Shown piece after piece: positions 35,601-48,242 of a stretch of 64,000 nt of DNA; positions within the stretch are counted from its first letter, which is position 1, and each line of letters begins with the position of its first letter. The notes beneath the pieces were generated by a model, which was not told the DNA's origin, did no database searches, and worked only from the letters and a program-made list of their open reading frames with translations. The translations under genes were made by a program, and so were the position numbers. The stretch comes from Paraphysoderma sedebokerense (Eukaryota; Blastocladiomycota; Physodermatomycetes; Physodermatales; Physodermataceae): NCBI GenBank assembly GCA_025602915.1, contig JAHLJZ010000002.1, positions 372,001 to 436,000 on the forward strand, in the 5' to 3' direction.

Positions 35601-38600
35601 TCAGGTCGATCCGGAAACTGGAAGGACGTCGACGCGGAAGATTGTAATAACTGCTGAACTTCCTCCAATCTACGATCACGGTTGAATCTTAACAAGGTTA
35701 TTTCGTCGTTGTCGATCTCTGTTCCGTCTCTATCATTTCCATAAACTTCGTCACGGACCTCTTCGATCAGATTTGGAATATCAAGTGGTTCAATATCCTG
35801 GAAAGACCAAAGAAACGTTAATACATGATACACACAGCAGATAAAACAATACTTACACTATTATCCATCCTTACAGATGGAATATAACGGCCACTGAATT
35901 GCCTGCCAGAACAATTTTCGGATAAGTCTTCCCGGCCTACAAAAAAATACTGGTCAATATTTCATGAAATGGATCAACTGTGAAAACCTAGTCACCAATT
36001 AAGGCATATGTTTCAGGCGTTAACTCGAGAGGGGGATTATGTTTGAATACCCATAAAATCTCTCTAATTGGGATTTCTAAACCAAAAGGGAGCACATCGA
36101 AATCAGATTGCTTAAACCCTTCCTGTGCCAAGCAACGGACAACATCGATAGCAGGTCGGGAAGGATCGGATAATATATCATATAACAAGCAAATTTTGCG
36201 AGTATTATCACACACTTTGGATAGTAACGGTCTAGTTAATTTCGACCTCGGTAGTATTGAGCCGGGGGTAGGAAAAGGTTCACTGTATTGTTGATGAAGC
36301 TTATCATGCAAAAATTCAAAGATATTCCGCGGCGACGACAACGGTTCGACATTCCTCGAAAGCACAACTACAACATAAATCAGTAATTGCTACAACACAA
36401 ACAAAATGTAGCGATACAAAGCACTTACTGTCGACTGCATGTTGCAGAATATCTATAGAATGCTCCTTCACATAATAATTCACATGCGAAGCCGCTTGGA
36501 TGAATTTTGAGAGCTGTACCAATAATCTTGCCAAAGGTAGTAGAAACTTCTGTGTAAGAACATTCAACTTGAAATCTTCGTACACTAAATGTAATGCTTG
36601 AATGATTGACGGCAGATATTGGATCAGGTCGGGGACAGCGGGGTATAATATCTGTATTTCCTTGGAGGCTTCAAACAAATGTTTTGGAGTCCCGAGAACA
36701 TTCTGGTTTCCGGTCGGCGAATTTAATCCAGCGGTTAAAGCTTCCCCGTCCAATCTGTGATGTGTAGATGATGACAGCATATAATCCCAGTCTGATACTG
36801 CGGAGGTCTTTGATTTTGTTATTTCCGGAGATCTATGAAGAAACGAATATAGGGTGATCATGAAAGCCTCCCACGCATCGCCATTACCGATCGCTGCTTT
36901 GTGGGTCTCAGTATGAACAAGTTGTAAAAACCGCGTCCGTAACAAACACATTTCCTTCTGGGGCATCACGAAGCCGAGAATATTGATACATGATTGCGTC
37001 AGAACACCAGGAGGGTTGAAATAAGCGGAGCATCGGTACACGACGCCAGAAGACATAACTATATTCAATCTGTCGAGAGCCGAATCCGATAGAGCCACTG
37101 GCCGAGAGGTTCGAGACGGCGAGTAATATATCATTTTTGGTGGTACGCCTTCCTGGTGTGCGTCTTCTTTGTTTACTCTTATCTCTTTTTCACTCCAAGA
37201 TTCCCGTCGGCGTTTGCCTCTGGAATCATTCATCTTAGATTCAAAGAGTGACTGTATATTCTGTGGCAATATGCAGGGAATCAAAGGTTCTTCACCAATC
37301 CACAATGAGAACGAAAAATCTGGTCGAATGAATAAAACGTCATACTGGTCATTTCTGCTTGAAATGATCGGAACTGCGGCTTTCGCAGGGTAACGAAAAC
37401 ATTGGGTTACGTCGCTACCTCCGGAGCCATAACTCATCCGATAACCGAAAAGACATTGCGCCGAATCCTTCATGATACACAGAACATCGGCACCGCATGC
37501 ATCTTGCGCGACAAAGATGGAAGAAGGGGGATTGCGATCACTGCCATAGAATTTATATTAGATAGACTCTCCTCCTGAATAAGTCAAACTAGGTATACCT
37601 TAGGCTAACGGGCTCGACCCAGATCTCCTTCAGAACAACAACTTGTCCGAGATAAGTCTGTACATCCACACCGTGAGTTCCGGAGTTGTACTCTCTTAGC
37701 CTGTCCACGGATATTTCAGAAGTCGGATTCACAGCCACTTCCCATGAATTCCTTCCTTTACTTTCTTCTGAGTCCAAAGACTGCCTTCGACTATTCCTCT
37801 GCGTAATGTCTGGTGAATTGGATGGTGTCGATCTTCTTTGATGAGCTGAAGCACCAATGGTCACTGGGCTAGAGGGCCGCCTTTTACGAGCAGTTTTTGT
37901 ATCCACATCAGGATGTAAAGATTGATTATCCACTAACTTTGGGGGCTCGAATATGTCTTTCTCTTCCAGTTCATTGTGAAATACTCTCCAGACATGAATC
38001 AGGCCAGTCCGCCGATCGAATGTAGCCATAATCGGAAATTCGGAGCGGGTCGTCTGAGTGAAAATAATATCTTGATTGACATTTCGAAATATATGGGAAG
38101 AAGGGACATTAGTGACACTGTCAGGGTTGTCGTCAGAATTCGAAAACGAAACTGGTCGGAATTCGTCATGAGGGCTCTGAAGGGAGAAAAAAACGGGGTC
38201 TTCAGCAAACATAGGGTCCGATGTATCTATGCTTATCGTTGGAATGTCGGAGTCGTCAATCGTGTTGTCGCTTGCGTTAACGTTAGAATCAATGGATTGT
38301 TCTTCGCAAGGGATATCCACTGCATGTGTAGCTCGCTGAAATATGATACCAATTTGAAGTGGGAAAGCAGCACTGATTTCTGCTGGATACGGAATGGAAT
38401 ACGATCGGCCATCTTCAAAATGAATATGTAGGAGGACATCCGAAAGAATACACAATCCTCTCTGAAGTGCAGACCAATTAGTCATATCAGATGCAGAGGT
38501 TCTTCGATTAATTCCACCCATCCCCAAATTAAACTGAGCGAAAAATACTTTTAAAATCTGCTCTGGGTTAATGGTGATGCTTTTCATCAAAATTCCATTT

Positions 38601-38851
38601 CTAGACCAAATAACAGTTGACCCTTGAACATATAGTTCATCCTCATCACTGATACCGCTACCTGACACGTCCACTGACGACGATGTACCAAATTGTTCCA
38701 CCGGAAATAGCGAGTAGGAGAATTTCTTGCTACTTTCATGATCATACATGTCGGCATTCATTTCCACCGAATGATTATCCGGTATGAATGGATGTATGCG
38801 GGCGTGGGTTGCACCGAACGGTGAGAATTCTCGTAAAACCTGTAATTCCAT
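32656..38851 (-). CDS. APC1: Anaphase-promoting complex subunit 1
   Basis: Largest scaffold of the APC/C ubiquitin ligase that triggers anaphase and mitotic exit. Eight exons (38851-37599, 37540-36429, 36367-35996, 35936-35857, 35797-35595, 35538-34211, 34143-33509, 33435-32656) sum to 5763 nt, 1920 aa, close to human ANAPC1 (1944). Seen: an N-terminal propeller-like half with SVIWSRNGIL-type segments (STVIWSRNGILMKSI), then the PC-repeat region with GIAASWCGTGN, SLGLLFLGQSHRR, GLIFLKTND, and the diagnostic HMAIGMLFLGGGTCTLG and YPRYPSYPDDNRFHFQPLRH. The exon 5/6 intron is 56 nt. Start 38851 is the first ATG of the open frame. Confidence 0.95.
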
Positions 38852-39278
38852 GACTTTTGCTGTTGAATGTAGAGCTGAACAGATCGGTTACAAAATGAGC
38901 CAGAACCCTAGAGCGCTAAAAGCATCATCAAGGCAGGGGAGGAATATTGTCCGAAATCCACAAAGGCGCCAGAGCTTGCGGCCTTACGGTGAACAGTGGA
39001 GTTTGGCGCTTGTTTATTTATCGCACGGATTTTGGCTCACCGCAATTATCCTCGGCATAGCGATACAAATTGCTACACCTCTTCGATTGTGTCGCTGACT
39101 TTGAGGCATCTATGAATGCTATATATTCCTCATCGTAATCTTTGATTCAGCTATTGTCTGACTGGCAATTCTGCGTGGGCCAATGCGGTGGCTCGTTGAA
39201 ATTGGAGTTCGACATTAACCACCCACTTTGGCGGCCTACCATATCACCATTTCTTTTCAATCGTTCCCGAAATTCGAT
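38852..39278. other. Divergent promoter, APC1 / MBL-fold gene
   Basis: About 430 bp between divergent start codons. No gene supported; a short membrane-like open frame near 39.0 kb has no other support. Confidence 0.5.
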
Positions 39279-40276
39279 ATGCCACATTCTAGTGATTCTC
39301 TCGATAAGTTTATCGAAATTGCCGAAAATGTTTATCGTTACACTTCGATTTGGAAAATGATGCCCCTTGTCGCCGTGCCGGTGTCTGCTTTCTTGGTGAG
39401 CTCTCACCAACTCTACATTTCAATCATTCTTCTACAATCAATTAACACCAATCAATTAGATAAAGGATTCTGCAAGGCCAACTAGCTATTACTTAATCGA
39501 TGCACTGTATCCAAAAAGTGAAACGAAGTTCATTGCCGCACTGAAGGAGGTCATGTCCAAACCAGATGCTGAATTGAAGTACATTTTGGTCACACATGGT
39601 ACTTTTTTTACAATCAAAGTTTACATTGTAAACTGTACATCGTCTTGATAATACTTACCTTTGTGCAGGTCACCTCGATCATATCAACGCTATTCCCAGT
39701 TTGCAAGAGCTATTTCCTGCTTGCAGAATTGTAACACACAGTTTGGAGGTACCATTTTTGACTGGAGAAATAGATTATCGAAACGTAAAAGGCGATACCA
39801 CTGTATATAATTGCTGCCGCCGATTAATGCAAGTTTCAGATGTGAAAGTAAGAAGAGAAACCATCAATTGCGTGGATGACAGTAACAAGACATTTGAGTT
39901 TGAAAACGACATAAAACCTGTCCGAACACATGGTCATACCCCAGGTTCAATGAGCTGGCTAGTAAGTGTCTTATTATTATATATTTGCTCATTTTATTGT
40001 TGTTTAAATGCCTACTCAATGTAGCATATCCCGTCCCAGTCAATTTTTGTGGGCGACGCCATGATGAACACTATATCATTTATGTCGCCTCGTTCGGCGG
40101 TCTTGCAAGGCCCGTATGTAGTCTCGACTGTATCTAAGAGTGATGCCTACAAAAGTCTAGAGGAGATAAGGAAAATCGAAGGTTGGCAGACTCTCTACCC
40201 CGCTCACGATGATGGAAGTGGAATTCCCAGAAAGGAGTTCGAAAATTTTATTGAAAAATCACTTAAAAACCAATAG
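39279..40276 (+). CDS. Metallo-beta-lactamase-fold hydrolase
   Basis: Exons 39279-39395, 39460-39598, 39669-39961 and 40025-40276 give 266 aa. The zinc-binding MBL signature THGHLDHI is split exactly by an intron (THG/GHLDH). GHTPGSMSWL supplies the next His, GDAMM a bridging Asp, and PAHDDG the last His. The second exon begins after an AG at 39459, which gives IKDSARPTSYYLIDALYP, the strand just before the metal site. MBL enzymes include glyoxalase II, lactonases and nucleases; the substrate is not evident. It resembles general YflN/LACTB2-like fungal hydrolases. Confidence 0.85.
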
Positions 40277-40653
40277 ATAGTCTTATCATTGCATATTGTT
40301 CGTGTTACAATATCACAAATTATGTTCTTCGTTGTCGCAAATATTTTTTATTGACCCTTTGCTCATGATTCAGCTGCCATGCGAAGTGTCAGCCTCGGTA
40401 TATGCCACTTGATATCTTGACCACAAATCTTATGCTGTCCTCTTAATTTTTGAACATCAGCATTCTGCTCAACACTGAATATAAAGGTTGGGGCGGTGAA
40501 CTATGCTTCTTTGCAGGCTTCTTTTGATGGAGAATCCGTAGTACGCAACACTTGAGCTATCTAAGACTAATTACCGTTAGGCTGCAACACCACAGTGTAT
40601 ACAAAATATAAATATTGATCTTGACATAAATTATCTTATATACAGGCTGATTA
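40277..40653. other. Convergent 3' intergenic region
   Basis: About 380 bp between two stop codons. Nothing recognised. Confidence 0.55.
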
Positions 40654-41922
40654 TTAGTTCATGGCGGCTCCATTACGCTTCATAAGTAGGGCTAAATGAT
40701 CCGCCAGCTCCATATAACCGCATCTTTGTGCGTACTTAAAGAACTCATCCACGACACACTCTTCAATCTTACACCCTATTTCATGCAAAAATTCCACACT
40801 GCTAACATGACCTTGATAAATAGCGTTTGCGAACAATGATTCTTGATCATTCTTTAAGAAATCCAGATCATGATTGGAAGTTTTGACCAAAAATCTAGTG
40901 ATATGTACATGGCCATGTCGTAATGACGTGCGGAGAAGGAATGTGAGATGATGAAGGGTATTTATGACTGACGGATAAGCAGTGTGTACAGTTTCAAAAA
41001 TTTCCAGTGACCCGGTCTGACAGGCTTTCGTCAAAACAGTGAACACAGATTCAGAGTCCTTGTCCGACAATGAAAACATGGACGAATATTCCTGCATGAC
41101 ATATTTGACAATATCGGTATGACCGAACTCAGCTGCGGAACGTAATATTTCGACAATGACCGATTTCGTTATGACATCTTTATAAGTTTGAAGTAAATAG
41201 TGAAGCGTAGCGCGTTGATTATGAAGAGAAGCGTCAATCATAACTAGGGCGTAGTCCGATCGTTGAAAATGCGCCATTTTTGCATAATGTGGAACCAAGT
41301 ATTGAATAAAAGCAATTCTTCCCAATCTAGCGGATACTCTCATGGGATCGCCGTAATAAGTTAAGTTTGATGCGGCTTGAATACTAAAACCCTTGTCCTC
41401 GATTACATACTTCAATAACTCCAAATTCCCACTCTCGATTATGTATTCTATTAAGTATTCTAATTCTATATCGGTTGCTGAGTTATCCAATAAATATTCG
41501 ACGACATCGGTTTTGTTTGCTTTGATATTACGTAGCAAAACGCATCCATTTCCGGCGTTGACGTTTACTGTGGAATTCTCAATCAGATATCTGATTTCCG
41601 GAAGGGAAGATTTCATTCCTACAATTCTGAACAGTAAATCATCTTCTGTATTCAAGTTAAAATTGCGTTTTTGAATGATTGAAAGAAATTGCACAGTCAC
41701 GAAACCCGGCATTGAGAGAGTGCGAATGGGTAGAGATTTCGATTTTCGATTTCGGGAAGGAGAAATATTACAATGTCGCAGTAACCAGCATGCTTTTATG
41801 TATTCGTCTCGACTGATTTTGCGTAAGATAGAGTGCAGAAGGAAGAATGGGGTGATATCACTGGACAGAACAACAATTCTTGAGAGGACATCTTGCGGTA
41901 GTTCTATCAACGATATAGTCAT
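40654..41922 (-). CDS. Ankyrin-like repeat protein with an F-box-like N-terminus
   Basis: A single-exon gene of 422 aa. The N-terminus (ISLIELPQDVLSRIVVLS) resembles an F-box helix. It is followed by degenerate ankyrin-like helical pairs, for example EFGHTDIVKYVM, TGSLEIFETVHTAYP, HGHVHITRFLVK and QGHVSSVEFLHEIG. Families of such intron-poor divergent ankyrin proteins are common in chytrid genomes (general knowledge). It may present substrates to SCF ligases, but no partner is evident from the neighbourhood. The start at 41922 is the first ATG of the frame. Confidence 0.8.
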   Translation of the reverse strand: MTISLIELPQDVLSRIVVLSSDITPFFLLHSILRKISRDEYIKACWLLRHCNISPSRNRKSKSLPIRTLSMPGFVTVQFLSIIQKRNFNLNTEDDLLFRIVGMKSSLPEIRYLIENSTVNVNAGNGCVLLRNIKANKTDVVEYLLDNSATDIELEYLIEYIIESGNLELLKYVIEDKGFSIQAASNLTYYGDPMRVSARLGRIAFIQYLVPHYAKMAHFQRSDYALVMIDASLHNQRATLHYLLQTYKDVITKSVIVEILRSAAEFGHTDIVKYVMQEYSSMFSLSDKDSESVFTVLTKACQTGSLEIFETVHTAYPSVINTLHHLTFLLRTSLRHGHVHITRFLVKTSNHDLDFLKNDQESLFANAIYQGHVSSVEFLHEIGCKIEECVVDEFFKYAQRCGYMELADHLALLMKRNGAAMN

Positions 41923-42166
41923 ATCTGATGAGGGGATGCAAATTTAAGACTGTACGATATAAATATTGGTTTACCTAGATGCAATTCTAATGTTGTCTGT
42001 GCAATTGAAGGTTTGTTATGACCACTTAAAAGTCAGGCCGTTGCTGTTGCATGGTTTATGCGGTTTGAGCGCGTGTGTATTTACAAGTTACGTGACTTAA
42101 AATTACAATCGAAAGACACCATTCCAGTTTTCAACAATGTTATAAATTTAATTCTACATCAACCGT

Positions 42167-45100
42167 CTATTCGTCGAAATCAGAATCGTCGTCCATGTCT
42201 ACCTTAAATTGATCAAATTCACTATCCAAATCCTCACGATCATCCCCACTTTCCACGTCAATATATGCAACCGATTTCGTTGCAGCAGTGCGAGCATTTC
42301 GAGCAGGTCGAGACGTCTGTATTTGTATATCTTCCTGTTCACTATCGTCATCCTCATCTGACTCAATTTTACGACGTTTGGGCGGGACAGATTTATGCTT
42401 TACGGGTGACAGGCGTTTTTGCTGTTTACCTTTGGAGGTTACATCGGTGAACGCGAAATCGTCTTTCTCATCGTCTGAAATGACAACAACGGGACTTTTT
42501 TTCGCTCGAGGTTTTGCGGTTGCTTTCGTCTGAGGAGCTTTCGTAGAAGGCGCATTCTTTGCTTTCTTGTCGAATTTCGCTAAGAAATCATCTCCGCTAT
42601 CATCACTTTCTTCATCAGAGATGAGAGATATCTTCGACTTTGAGGGACCTATTTTTTTATTATCCAGGCGAATAGAAGAAAAAGAGTTGGTAATTGCAGA
42701 AGTCGGTGATGCTGTCGTCTTATTAGCCCTGTACTCCCATAAAGTGAAGCAAGTCAGAGAAATTACCAGTCTTTTGTAAAGTGTTACCGCCAAGCAGCCT
42801 TCGAAGACGGGCATCGATATCATCGTCATCTGATCCCAGGTCAGAATCCACCTATAGAATTCTTATGAGTTGAGATCATGAGCAAAGCCTGCGTTGGTAC
42901 GATCTTACCTTCACTGCCTTCTTTTTGGGCTGAGGTTTCTTGTCGAATAGAATGTCGTCAAGGAGATCGACGTCATTGGATTCTGTCTTGGTTTTGCTCT
43001 CCTTGACACCACCACTGGAAACTTGGCTAAAGTACGACAAGATCGGCTTATCCTTCGTAGTCCCTTTCTCTTTGGTTGGAGCAATTTTATTTTTTTCTTT
43101 CTTAACAGCGGGCTTTTTCGCTGTTTCAAATCAATTAGCTCAACACGATTGATCATCCTTGAAACGACGGATGGCTTACCTTTGGGCACGAAATCATCAG
43201 CTTCGTCAAAATCCATGTAATCCTCCTCTTCTTTGACAGCTTTCTTTTTTGAAGCTCCTGTTTTTACAGCACCTCTTGCTTTTATATAGTTACCTTTTTT
43301 CGCAGCAGCCGCACGCAACTTTGCCAGTTTATCATCACATTCTTCGTCTAGTCTATCGAGTTCAACCAAGAGAGTATCGAGATCGATTTCCCACATTTGC
43401 TTCGGTGACAGTGAAAGCACATAATCCAATTCAGCCTTTTTGTCAGCGACTTCTTGCTTTAGTTGTTCGACCTGAAATTAGCAAAAACGAAAATCAATCA
43501 ACGTCAGTGAAGCACGAACTTGACGGAATATAACTAAACAGATCTTACCTTTTCCCAAGTCAAATTCCAAATTTGCATACTCAAAAGATAATCGTATCCG
43601 CCACTCGTTTCAGCATTGTCATCTTCTTCTTGTTCCGTTTCAGACATACCGCTTTTCTTCTTGGAGAACGGCTCATAATCTTTGGCCTTCAAATCTGCAA
43701 TAATGTCGACTTTCTTTCGATTTTGAACTTTAAGCTTGCCCTCAATGATTGCTGTAATAAAGCGAACTTTGTTCTCGAGCTTGGTGTAATCTTGTACCAG
43801 TTGATCGGTGAGGAAAGTCTACGCAGAACACATTATTATTTCGATCATGACTTAATCTTGAATTTAAATGAGTTCCCAACCTTGCGCTTTTGGTAATACT
43901 TCAATCTCAAATCATAGAAGTCTTGTAAAATTTCTTCCGGAGCGTTATATTTCTTGATTCGACCTTCTTCGTCGAAGCACACCATATTGCTGGTGGTCAT
44001 GGTAGTGCTGAGTTTGAATTTCTTTTCGAGTCCTTCGACCTCAGCCTTCATCATGTTTTCTTCCGTCAAAGAAACGATGAAATGAACAGTCGAATCCGTA
44101 TGATATTCTTTGTAGTCTTTGATAAAGGCAGGATTTTTTTCGGTTCCTGTCAACATCTCTTCTAAGAATTCTTTGTAAGACTGAGTCCAAGTTCGAACAG
44201 GCAATTCAGTTATTTCGAGTGTCGTGTCGTTTATTTTTGTAACAGTCCCGCTCAGTTTGTATTTGTCGTTGGACAGCAATTCAATCGTCCCCTGTATGTC
44301 GAAAGTTAGCTGCTGGTATAATCTCAGACCCAAAATTTTAACATACGTCAAATCCTTTGTACCATGGATGCATGCGCGCCGGTTCTTCACCACGCATAAG
44401 ACGTTTCAAATTCTGAATGATATCGCGCGGGTTGTAATTGGGGACGGAAGAACTCCAACCTGTGCCGATACCTTCTGATCCGTTGACCAATATCATTGGG
44501 ATAATAGGCATATACCTAAGACAAACAGAATTTAGGCGGCTGTAGTAATTCTCCCAAAACATTTGTGACGCTTACCATGTCGGTTCAATTTTTTGGCCAT
44601 CGTCGTTAAGGTAATTTAACAAGTGATCGTCTGAATTGTGAAATAATTTTCTTGTGACTGGGGACAAAGTCGTGAAAATATATCGGGGACTGGCAGAATC
44701 TTTTCCTCCCTTAATTTAAGTCAGTGAATGTATTGTCGGATGGAATAGGGAAGTGTGGAATCTTACCTGCAATCGAGTACCGAATTGACCTCGCGGTTCA
44801 AGCAGATTAATATTATTACTACCAACGTAGTCTTGCGCCAAGTTGACAATTGTAGCGCATAGACTTTGCTCACCATGATGGTAAGCGGAGTGTTCGGAAA
44901 CGTAACCGGCCAATTGAGCAACTTTGATTTCATTTTTCAAGTTTCGTTTAAAACATGCGAACAAGATTTTGCGTTGACCAGGTTTCAGACCGTCGACTAC
45001 GGAAGGAATGGAACGAATATTGTCGGCCATAGAGAAAAGAATAAGTTCTCTGTTGATGAAATCAGTGATTGAAATGGATGATTGGCTATGATCCATGTAT

Positions 45101-47911
45101 GTTCCGGGCTTTTGAGGTATATAAATCAGCAACATTGTCAACTTATGAATAAGGAGCGAAAAAGTTTCTGCAAACCTCAAACTGACGAAGCCATTCTTTT
45201 CGATTGTCAGCTTTCTTTTTGTTGAAAGCCATATCAATCAGATCTCTGTCAGAGTCAGTTGCTGCACGGAAAGGCTTCTTGTGTTTCTCAAGAGCAGAGA
45301 AATAATTTTTTGCTTCCTGGGTCGTAGAAGTACCCAAACCCTATCAAATGTTGACGCCAAAGTTAGTTCGACTTCTATAGATCTTATAGGAGTAAAACAC
45401 AGACTTTGTAATACTTGATGTTCCATCCTTTGCCTTCGTTGTTTGCCTTCTTCCACGCTTCATATTCCGGAATTGTAAAAAAGGAAACCTCATTTTTTCC
45501 CTTTGTACATTTAACAATGGGGGTGATGAATTCAAGCAAGAACCCCGGTACTTTTAGGAGAGACGGATAGAAGTGATCCAAAAAGTTGATAATAAGACCT
45601 TTGATGTGAGATCCGTCGTGATCCTGGAAGCAATAACGAGTAAACATAAAAGCGAATGGAGCCGGCATTTGGAAGAAATCCATACTTGATCAGTCATAAT
45701 CATTAGATGGCCATAGCGAAGACTTTCGGTTGACGTATACTTCTTTCCGTGTTGAAGCCCAAGAATTTGTTTGATATTTTGGATTTCTTGATTGGACATG
45801 ATGCTGCTATGAGCAGCTTCACGCACGTTTAACAGTTTACCGCGCAGAGGAAATACACCATAGTTGTCTCTGCCGACTACCGCTAGGCCTGATACCGCAA
45901 GAGCCTTCGCAGAATCTCCTTCGGTTAGAATGAGGGTGCATTTAGATGACTGCTTAGTGCCGGCGTTGTTGGCATCATCCAACTTGGCTATCCCAGTGAC
46001 ACGTGTCTTTTTAGATCCGTCGGTCTTCCTCAGTAACTGATCTTGCTTGGCTTTGGCGAAGTTGAGTAGATTTTCAATTACACCAGTTTTTAACGCTAAG
46101 GGACAAAAGTATTAGTTATGCACAATGATTGTTGAACTCTTCTATTGAATATCTCCTTTACTTTTTTTCATAAATTCTTCGCTCAAATCACATTTGCGTC
46201 CGAATGCAGATGCCCGCAAAGTCAAATTCTCCTTCGTTTGAGAATCGAACGACGGGTTTTCCACGAGACAGTTGATGAAAACCCAAAGATGATTTTTAAC
46301 TTGAAACGGTTTGATTGGGGCAGCCTTATTCTTCTTCTTTACTGCTTCAATCAGTTTCGTCACAATTTGGTCGGTCACGTAGTTGACGTGAGTTCCACCT
46401 TTGCTGGTACAAATTGAGTTTACGAAGCTGACCTGCGGCGAGCAACATCTGACTTTAGATCATAGTTTGCATTTGAGAAAGACGAGAAATAACGCACTTG
46501 TTGAAACTGGCCTTCACTGAGGGATACAGCAACTTCCCAGCGATCATTGACAATTTCGTGAACGAGAGGTAATTTTATGCCTTCACAAATTTAAAGTGAG
46601 TTTAGGTGAATACGAGACACCCAGGCAGAATCTGTATTTACCTCCTTCATTTGATGAATCCGCACTGTCAAGATACATCTGAACGTAGTTCTTGAAATCT
46701 TTAACTTTTAATCGCTGATCGTTCAACCAAACTTTCACATCCTTACAACATCCGACCATATCGTAAACACGCTTTTGCATCAGAGCAACTATATCTTCAT
46801 CTAATCGGGTCATGTTGAACTTCTCGAGATCAGGTTTGAATGAGATTCGGGTATAATCCTCATCCCGAGGGTTGGAAGTAATACTTGGTTGAGTTCGTTT
46901 GCCCATGTTGTTTGAAAATATCTATTGCCAGAAGACGATCAATGTCAATATGACCGAATCGTAGTAGCATCTCTGAGAACATTCATAATGTGCACCTGTT
47001 TGAATTTCTTCCCACTTTTAGAGTCCGCCGTCTCTACGGTAAACTCGGTAGAAAAAATGTTACAGAGCTTAGCCCCGAAGCCATTTCTACCTCCCGTAAC
47101 TTTCTTCTCGCTGTCATTGTAGTTCGAACTGGTCAAGAGATGTCCAAAAATGAGCTCCGGGACATACATATGCTCGTCCTTGTGTATTTCTATTGGGATA
47201 CCACGGCCATTGTTATATACTGAGATGAAATTTTTCTCGGGATCAATCGTGACTTTGAGTGCATTCATTGACGGATCACGAATCTAGCGTAACATCCAAG
47301 AACAAAAGATGGTTTCAATCAATCCATACAGATTACACTATCAGTAGTAGCGAAGAGCAATATACCTTGTTATCGGCTGCGTTGACAAGGATTTCATCGA
47401 AAATTTTGTACAACCCGGGGACGTAGTTAATGTTGCGAAGCACGAACTTTTCATTTTCGAATATCCACATAGGGGTTTGAATCGCCTCAACGGAACCAAT
47501 ATAGGTATCCGGACGAAGCAAGATATGTTCTAACTGAGTTTTCTTTTGATAGATCTGTTCGATGGTTTTCCCTTTGTTTGATTTTCGACCTTTTGAAGGC
47601 GCGGCATCGTCGCGAGAGGTATTGAGGTTTTCATCGTTTTTTAATGCAGCTTTCTTGACTGGAGCTTTTGGTTTGGGAGCAGAAGCAACTTTACCTGTTG
47701 CTTGTTTGGCAGATTGAGCCTTCTGGACCTATAGTGGTGACAATCGACAGGAAACGCCAAGGCGTCATAGATGTGAACATTGAGTTGATGGAAAGAAGAA
47801 CGGCCAGCAGTGCAGGATAAGTAGTAGTACCTTTGCTTTCGGTTTTGCCACAAACTCCTCATCGCTGTATTCTGATGCTATAGAATAATCACTTGCCGAG
47901 TCATCAGACAT
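42167..47911 (-). CDS. TOP2: DNA topoisomerase II
   Basis: Type IIA topoisomerase that passes duplexes during replication and chromosome segregation. Eighteen exons sum to 4620 nt, 1539 aa. The main ones are 47911-47831, 47728-47366, 47283-46996, 46921-46642, 46580-46498, 46432-46162, 46095-45686, 45623-45405, 45340-45176, 45108-44767, 44709-44576, 44515-44347, 44291-43881, 43818-43549, 43471-43180, 43120-42909, 42851-42767 and 42711-42167. ATPase: NAADNK, NNGRGIP, GGRNGFGAKLCNI. TOPRIM: TEGDSAKALAVSGL, PLRGKLLNV, DQDHDGSHIKGL. Cleavage domain: GQFGTRLQGGKDSASPRYI with the catalytic Tyr, and NGSEGIGTGWSS. The C-terminal 350 residues are Lys/Asp/Glu-rich with runs such as RPARNARTAATKSVAYID, typical of regulatory tails. 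Confidence 0.97.
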
Positions 47912-48242
47912 GATGCTACTGACAGTATATGCTATGGTCCCAGAGAGATGGTTGATGGCGCCGAGCGAATACGAAGCAGAGCAAGCTTAACAATCAAACC
48001 AGGGTGGTGATGCACTGGAAGGGAAGACAGAGATTGTGTGCTGTCGTTCTTGGGTGGGTAGATATGCGAATGGAGAACAGAAGGAATGGAATTTGAGCAG
48101 ACAGGAGGGAACGAGGCCTGGGAGTGAAGGAATGTGACCTCGGTTCGCGTTCCTTGTTTACATTACTTTACCAACATTGATATGCAGAAACTTGGATTAT
48201 AATGTAATTATTGATATATACAAACACAACTATGTACAATTT
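47912..48242. other. TOP2 upstream region
   Basis: About 330 bp between the TOP2 start and the stop of the next minus-strand gene. It holds the TOP2 promoter; no specific element recognised. Confidence 0.5.

Noticed and set aside
38784-39098. Plus-strand frame with a hydrophobic stretch overlapping the APC1 start
   Set aside because: It overlaps the antisense of APC1 exon 1 and its membrane-like end lies in the divergent promoter; no independent support.
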